Assembly: GCA_964569765.1 (NCBI GenBank)
Contig: CAZMVY010000037.1
Location: forward strand, 1 to 26,208
Source of the DNA: CAZMVY01 sp964569765
GTDB taxonomy: Bacteria > Planctomycetota > Phycisphaerae > UBA1845 > PWPN01
Length of the DNA stretch: 26,208 nt
Direction: 5' to 3'
In this document: in pieces, positions 21,984-26,208 of the stretch
Layout: every line of letters starts with the position of its first letter
Numbering within the stretch: position 1 is the first letter of the stretch
Program-made: the position numbers and the translations under genes
The notes under the pieces: generated by a model
The model's database searches: none
Seen by the model: the letters and a program-made list of their open reading frames with translations, nothing else
Told to the model about the DNA's origin: nothing

Positions 21984-24122
21984 CTACGGCAGAACCTTCA
22001 CCACGACGAGCGTGACATCGTCCTCCTGCGGTGCTGTCTGCCGGAAGGCGGCCAGGGCCTCGGTGATCGCGAGGCTGATTTCCTCGGCCGAGCGTTCGGC
22101 GCTGCGCCGGATCACCGAGCGAAGGCCGTCCTTGCCGAACATCTCTCCGGCGGGGTTGCGCGTTTCCCAGATGCCGTCGGTGCCGATGACGATGATCTGG
22201 CCGGGCTGCAGGGCGACCGGCCCGTGCTCCCGGTAAGGCCAGGCCGCTTGAATGCCGAGCGGGATGTCGCCGCCCTCCCATTCGCGGAATGTGTCGCCCG
22301 CCGGCTCGTACGCAATCGCCGGATCGTGGCCCGCGCAGACCCACCGCGCCTGGCGCGCGTGCGAGTCGATGAGCAGGTACGCGAGCGTCATGAAACGGTT
22401 CGTCGGCGTATCCTCGGCGAGGTGCGCATTGATGTCCCGCATGAGCTGCGCGAGGCTGCCGGGTTGCGAGGCGCGGCTGCGCAGCAGGGCCCGTGCGGTG
22501 GCCATGAGCAGCGCCGCGGCGATCCCGTGGCCGGCTACGTCGCCGACCGCGATGCCCAGCCGGTTCGGCCCGAGCTTGGAGAGGTCGAGAAAATCGTAGT
22601 AGTCGCCCCCCGTCTCGTCGCAATAGATGCTCTTGCCGGCCACGTCGAGCCCGGGGATCCGCGGCGGATGCGCCGGCAGGAGACGCTGCTGCACCTCCAT
22701 CGCCAGCGAAAGGGAGTGGCGGATCTTCAGGCGGTCCCGAAGCTGCGGGACCATCTCGTTGAACGCCCGGCCGAGCTCGCCCAGTTCATCATGCGTTCGG
22801 ATGGCGACACGGGTGTCGAGCTCGCCACGGGCGATCCGGCCAGCCGCGTCGGCGAGTTCGCGGATCGGTCGGGTCACCCGCCGTGAGTAGACGAACGCGA
22901 TCATCGCGACGACCAGGATCACGCCGCCGCCGACCGCGCTGGTGAGGCGCAGTTGCTGCGCGGTCCGCGCCAGCACGTACGCCTCGGCCTCCCGGGCCTC
23001 GGCGACGACGTCATCGTATGGCACGATCATCACGACGCCGACGCCCTTCGCTTTCGAGGCCAACGGGCCGTATGCCCACAAACCCATCCGTCCGGCCTGC
23101 GGCATCCGGCGCACGCCCGACTTCTCGGCAAGCATCTCCTGCGTCATTTCGCGAAGCTGCGCCGTATCGTCTGCGGCAAGCCACTCGAATTCCTGCGGCG
23201 CATCCCATCGGCGGCCGCGGCTTGCATAGTCCGGCCGTGCCACGATCCGCAGATGCGGTTCCGCCCCACCGGGCGGCGGCTCGGCCGCCACGAGCATGGT
23301 GCGGGCCCCTTTCGCCAGGAACGACGGCAAGGGCAGATGGCGGACGATGTCGGAGGCGACGATGTCGATAGCCGTGACGCCGGCGAAGGAACCGTCGGGG
23401 CGGTGCACGCGCTGCGCCGCGGTGAGGATCACCTGCCGCGTGGAGACATCCACGTACGGCGCGCACCACTGCACGTCCTCTTCCCCTTGCGCGAGCGTGT
23501 ACCACTCGCGCTTTCGGGGATCATATTCCGCGGGGTAGCCGCCGTGGCCCGGGTAGCAACTGTGCACGCCGTTGTCGAGGCTGGTGTATTGCCAGTAGAT
23601 CAGTTCCGGGGCGCCCTCGTAGAGCAGACGGTACATCGGCAGCATCGTGGTGAGGCGGGCGACGTCGTCGGCGACCGCTTCGCGCGACACGCCGGGTGCG
23701 AGGACGAAAACCTGCTCGTTCAGCGTGATCGATATCGGCCCGGTGCTGTTGTCCGGGCGGATTCCATCGTGCCGTGCGGACGGAGCCATGCCCGCGGGCA
23801 GGTTGATGCCGCGGTCGTAGTCTTGCGTGTAATAGGGGCGTGCATGGACCGGCGGCGGGGCGGCGAGGCATCGTTCGACCTCGAAAGCCTGCGCCCGCAG
23901 GGCCTGATGGATTCGCTGTCCCTCCTGGCGGATCACGGCCGCCTGGTCGTCCACCAGTTGTTGCAGCGCCCGACCGGCGCGGTCGATGAGGGCTTCGCCC
24001 GCGCGAGAGGCCATCTCGCGTCCGAGCCCCAGCGTGGCTCTGCGGTGGAGCGTGCTGACCAATGCCAGCGGCGTGAGCGCGATGAGCAGGAGCAGGATCA
24101 GGAGTTTCCAGCGGATTCGCAT
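21984..24122 (-). CDS. Membrane sensor PP2C (RsbU/SpoIIE-type) phosphatase with Cache-like and HAMP domains
   Basis: This 712-aa protein has TM1 (about residues 5-22, WKLLILLLLIALTPLALV) and a large periplasmic sensor (about 28-390) containing segments such as YWQYTSLDNGVHSCYPGHGG, KREWYTLA and GVTAIDI, as in double-Cache domains. TM2 (about 390-412), a HAMP linker (about 412-465, RRVTRPIRELADAAGRIARG) and a cytoplasmic PP2C domain follow. PP2C motifs are GGDYYDF, VGDVAGHGIAAALLMATARA, GTDGIWETRNPAGEMFG and QEDDVTLVVV, with the metal-binding aspartates in place. It probably senses an external ligand and dephosphorylates an anti-anti-sigma type protein; neither that protein nor a kinase is in the window. 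ATG 24122 has no strong Shine-Dalgarno sequence; the open frame to 25091 upstream is antisense to the next gene. Confidence 0.92.
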   Translation of the reverse strand: MRIRWKLLILLLLIALTPLALVSTLHRRATLGLGREMASRAGEALIDRAGRALQQLVDDQAAVIRQEGQRIHQALRAQAFEVERCLAAPPPVHARPYYTQDYDRGINLPAGMAPSARHDGIRPDNSTGPISITLNEQVFVLAPGVSREAVADDVARLTTMLPMYRLLYEGAPELIYWQYTSLDNGVHSCYPGHGGYPAEYDPRKREWYTLAQGEEDVQWCAPYVDVSTRQVILTAAQRVHRPDGSFAGVTAIDIVASDIVRHLPLPSFLAKGARTMLVAAEPPPGGAEPHLRIVARPDYASRGRRWDAPQEFEWLAADDTAQLREMTQEMLAEKSGVRRMPQAGRMGLWAYGPLASKAKGVGVVMIVPYDDVVAEAREAEAYVLARTAQQLRLTSAVGGGVILVVAMIAFVYSRRVTRPIRELADAAGRIARGELDTRVAIRTHDELGELGRAFNEMVPQLRDRLKIRHSLSLAMEVQQRLLPAHPPRIPGLDVAGKSIYCDETGGDYYDFLDLSKLGPNRLGIAVGDVAGHGIAAALLMATARALLRSRASQPGSLAQLMRDINAHLAEDTPTNRFMTLAYLLIDSHARQARWVCAGHDPAIAYEPAGDTFREWEGGDIPLGIQAAWPYREHGPVALQPGQIIVIGTDGIWETRNPAGEMFGKDGLRSVIRRSAERSAEEISLAITEALAAFRQTAPQEDDVTLVVVKVLP

Positions 24123-24371
24123 GATGGCTCGCTGTCTTGCAGGGCGGCGGCGACCGGCGTCGTCCTCCCCCCGGCGGCCCGTATCCCACCATATGGCGCG
24201 GCGTACGTCCAGCCCCGCATGGTGAGGGGTGCCGGGCGCTGCCGGGCATTTCCGCGGGGCGGTGCCGCGGATATCATCCTGACGTGCACCGGATCGCCTG
24301 GCGCGCGCGGCCGATTCGGGAGTCGGCTCGCGCGGCGCCCGGGGCGGCCGTGTCCCGAGGGGAGACCCGAC

Positions 24372-24977
24372 ATGAGCGTTCGTTGTGCGTTCTTGCGCGG
24401 ACTGGCGCCGGGGGTCGCGGGCGCGCTTGCCGGGGCGGTGGGGGCGGCGGATCCCAGTCAGAAGCAGGAGAGGGCGTCGGCGTCGATCGTGAAGGATGCG
24501 CAGCACGAGAGGGACAGGGTGAAGGACAAACAGGAGGCGATCCCCACCGACGAGATCCCCCCGAAGGTTCGCCAGGCACTGCTCCGGCAGGCCGGCGGCG
24601 CGAGGATCGCAAAGTACTCCTACGAGAGGGGGGAGGGTTTCGAGATCTACGGGGCCGAGTGGGTTGCCGGGGGCCGGCAGTGCGCGGCCCTGGTGACGTC
24701 CGAGGGCGATCTGATTCAGCACGACGAGGAGGTGGCGGAGAAGGATGTACCGCCGGGCGTGCGGAAGGCCGTCACCAGGATGTTCCCCGGCGCCCGGGAC
24801 GTGGTCTTCGAGAAGTGGATCACCGTGGAGTACGACGTCCGCGCGGTGGTCAAGGGCGAGGAGCGGGAGGCCGTCTTCAGCCCCAGCGGGCAGGTCCTCG
24901 AGACCGACGAGGATGACGTGCAGGACGAGCAGAAGCCCGGGGACAATCGCGAGGAGAAGGACCGGCCGGCGGAGTAA
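24372..24977 (+). CDS. Secreted PepSY-like protein, single domain
   Basis: This 201-aa protein has a signal-peptide-like N-terminus (MSVRCAFLRGLAPGVAGALAGAVGAA) and a charged Glu/Lys/Asp-rich linker. A domain of about 120 residues follows, with AIPTDEIPPKVRQALLRQAG, AEWVAGGRQCAALVTSEGDL and DVPPGVRKAVTRMFPGARDV, and then an acidic tail. The repeated 'x-P-x-x-V-x-x-A...G-A' followed by beta strands is the pattern of PepSY-like (DUF2874-type) periplasmic proteins, whose role is largely unknown. ATG 24372 follows GGGGAG by 9 nt. It is clearly paralogous to the C-terminal half of the next gene. It is divergent from the sensor phosphatase. Confidence 0.85.
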   Translation: MSVRCAFLRGLAPGVAGALAGAVGAADPSQKQERASASIVKDAQHERDRVKDKQEAIPTDEIPPKVRQALLRQAGGARIAKYSYERGEGFEIYGAEWVAGGRQCAALVTSEGDLIQHDEEVAEKDVPPGVRKAVTRMFPGARDVVFEKWITVEYDVRAVVKGEEREAVFSPSGQVLETDEDDVQDEQKPGDNREEKDRPAE

Positions 24978-25165
24978 GACCCTCGGAAACCGGGCGATCC
25001 CTGAATCCGTTTTTCCGGAAAGGCTGTTTTTTCGAGGCCCGGCCGCTTTTCTCATCGTCTTCTCATGTTCGATCGTTACTCTGGGGCCCACGTAAACGTC
25101 CGCCGTGGACTCGTGGCGTGCCGGGTGGCTCGCCGGGCGGGCTGAATCGCGAAAGGAGATCGATC

Positions 25166-25924
25166 ATGAAGGCGCGTTCCATCTTGTTGGGAGTTCTGGG
25201 TGTAGGGCTGGTCGGCGCGATGGCCGTCTGGGCCGCGGAGAAGGAAGGAAAGGAGCAGAAGGTTACGCTGGATCAGGTACCGGCGGCCGTCAAGGCCACC
25301 ATTCTGAAGGAGGCTGAGGGCGGCAAGATCGAGGACATCGACCGGGAGACGGAGGACGGCAAGACCGTCTACGAGGCCGACGTGGAGAAGGACGGCAAGG
25401 AGTTTGAACTGAAGGTCGCCGAGGACGGCACGCTCATCGCCAGGAAGGCCGAGGGCAAGGAGAAGGAAGAGGGCGACGAGGAGAAGGGCAAAGAGGAGGA
25501 GATTCCGGCGGACAAGGTGCCCGCCAAGGCACGCGAGGCGCTGCAGAAGCAGGCCGGCGACGCGAAGATCACGAAGTACACGTGTGAAAAGGAAGACGGC
25601 ATGGAGACGTTCGAGGCGGAATGGACCGTCAACGGCCTCGCACACTCGGCGGAGGTTACCGCCGATGGCACGCTCGTCGAGGTCGAGGAGCAACTGGCCC
25701 CGAAGGACGTTCCCGCTGCCGTTCAGAAGGCGGTCGCCAGGATGCTGGCCGGCGCCACGGACGTCGTGGTCGAGAAGAAGATCAAAGTGGAGTATGAGGT
25801 GAAGGCCAAGGTTAAGGGCAAAGAGCGCGAGATCGTGCTGAACGCGGCGGGCCAGTGCCGGGAGAAAGACGAAGGCGACGAGGAGCACGAGGAGAAGGAA
25901 AAGGAGGAGAAGGAGGAGAAGTGA
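25166..25924 (+). CDS. Secreted PepSY-like protein, two domains
   Basis: This 252-aa protein has a signal peptide (MKARSILLGVLGVGLVGAMAVWAA). A first PepSY-like unit (about residues 30-92: VTLDQVPAAVKATILKEAEG, VYEADVEKDGKEFELKVAED) is followed by a Lys/Glu-rich linker. A second, longer unit (about 110-235: EIPADKVPAKAREALQKQAG, AEWTVNGLAHSAEVTADGTL, DVPAAVQKAVARMLAGATDV, KVEYEVKAKVKGKERE) matches the neighbour at 24372 along its length. The tail is almost pure Glu/Lys. The start is ATG 25166 with AAAGGAG 8 nt upstream. Because of the Lys/Glu bias, the opposite strand is a long open Leu-rich frame, which is a shadow. Confidence 0.88.
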   Translation: MKARSILLGVLGVGLVGAMAVWAAEKEGKEQKVTLDQVPAAVKATILKEAEGGKIEDIDRETEDGKTVYEADVEKDGKEFELKVAEDGTLIARKAEGKEKEEGDEEKGKEEEIPADKVPAKAREALQKQAGDAKITKYTCEKEDGMETFEAEWTVNGLAHSAEVTADGTLVEVEEQLAPKDVPAAVQKAVARMLAGATDVVVEKKIKVEYEVKAKVKGKEREIVLNAAGQCREKDEGDEEHEEKEKEEKEEK

Positions 25925-26059
25925 GGTTAACGGCGGTCGCCGGCGGAGGGTAGAATGGTGGCGCCCCGGGCCGGGCGGCCGCGCCTCCTGGACGTGGCGC
26001 AGGAAGGCGTAGGCCAGCCCGGGGCGTGCCGCGGCCCGCCCGTCGCCCTCGTTGGTCGG

Positions 26060-26208
26060 CAGCGTCGCGTCGGTGCCGGGCCGCACCACCTTGGCCTTGC
26101 CGATCGGGGTGACGAAGTCGCCCACCGGCACGTCGAAGGACTGGCCGTAGAGGATCTCGTTCTCGAGGAAGACCACCGGATTGGGCGAGCGGCTCGCGGC
26201 CTTGAGCC
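26060..26208 (-). pseudogene. pdhB: Fragment of pyruvate dehydrogenase E1 beta subunit
   Basis: Reading from the right edge on the minus strand gives LKAASRSPNPVVFLENEILY, then GQSFDVPVGDFVTPIGKAKV and VRPGTDATL. This matches the central part of the E1 beta subunit (transketolase family), in a form I associate with alphaproteobacteria. Family members continue about 130 more residues with a C-terminal domain. Here the similarity stops near 26060: the frame goes on as PTNEGDGRAAARPGLAYAFL and then runs antisense through the 25166 gene without a proper stop. None of the three frames restores the expected sequence. It may be a gene remnant or an assembly chimera at the contig end. Confidence 0.6.

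Noticed and set aside
22953..24977. 674-aa plus-strand frame opposite the sensor phosphatase
   Set aside because: Only its last 201 codons (from ATG 24372) are a real gene; the rest is antisense to the well-supported PP2C phosphatase, a common artefact in high-GC DNA.
24978..25060. T-rich stretch after the 24372 gene as a terminator
   Set aside because: TTTTT and TTTTTT runs are present but no stable stem precedes them; TTTCCGGAAA is a loopless palindrome only.
25076..26176. 366-aa minus-strand Leu-rich frame that includes the pdhB fragment
   Set aside because: After 26060 it is only the reverse of a Lys/Glu-rich secreted protein with signal peptide and a strong ribosome-binding site.

Overview
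This is a high-GC bacterial chromosomal window that most likely comes from a planctomycete, probably of the Phycisphaerae. No rRNA or taxonomic marker is present, so this rests on gene content. A large secreted protein carries two single-EF-hand 'dockerin-like' modules ending in CFNGPN-PP-C. There is a mitochondrial/spirochaete-planctomycete type EF-G (AHIDSGKTT), an ExbB-ExbD-ExbD operon, an FGly sulfatase, a secreted esterase and a sialidase-like lipoprotein. Intergenic spaces hold palindromes and degenerate repeats.

Layout. (1) 1-2912, minus strand: an operon exbB > exbD > exbD > secreted helical-repeat protein (cut by the left edge), with a good promoter and a 14-bp palindrome upstream. 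(2) 3340-5430, minus: EF-G with a long leader; the divergent spacer 5431-5874 holds face-to-face extended -10 promoters and a nested inverted repeat. (3) 5875-9297, plus: a 1140-aa secreted multidomain protein (beta-propeller, LamG, dockerin-like, beta-sandwich, IPT/TIG, dockerin-like). (4) 9463-11409, plus: an ABC-F ATPase whose second Walker B aspartate is Ala, possibly from a leaderless mRNA. (5) 11466-12647, plus: a sialidase-family lipoprotein, convergent with a minus-strand cluster 16282-12702: sulfatase > YjbQ-family protein > esterase > small membrane protein. (6) 16283-17232: almost 1 kb with no convincing gene. (7) 17233-21929, plus: a morphogenesis cluster of TM/coiled-coil/beta-domain protein, 58-aa one-TM protein, possible 37-aa ORF coupled at both ends, MreB, MreC and RmuC. 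(8) 21984-24122, minus: a membrane sensor PP2C/RsbU phosphatase, divergent from two paralogous PepSY-like secreted proteins (24372-25924, plus). (9) 26060-26208, minus: a fragment of pyruvate dehydrogenase E1 beta that loses its family similarity abruptly and looks like an assembly junction or gene remnant.

How the genes fit together. The surface and secreted proteins (propeller/LamG protein, sialidase, sulfatase, esterase) suggest a life on complex, possibly sulfated glycans. ExbBD would energise outer-membrane processes. The mre cluster is the most system-like part: an MreC-shaped extra protein and two tiny ORFs lie directly before mreB, with two stable hairpins in the mreB leader. No CRISPR array, prophage, transposase, tRNA or rRNA gene was seen.
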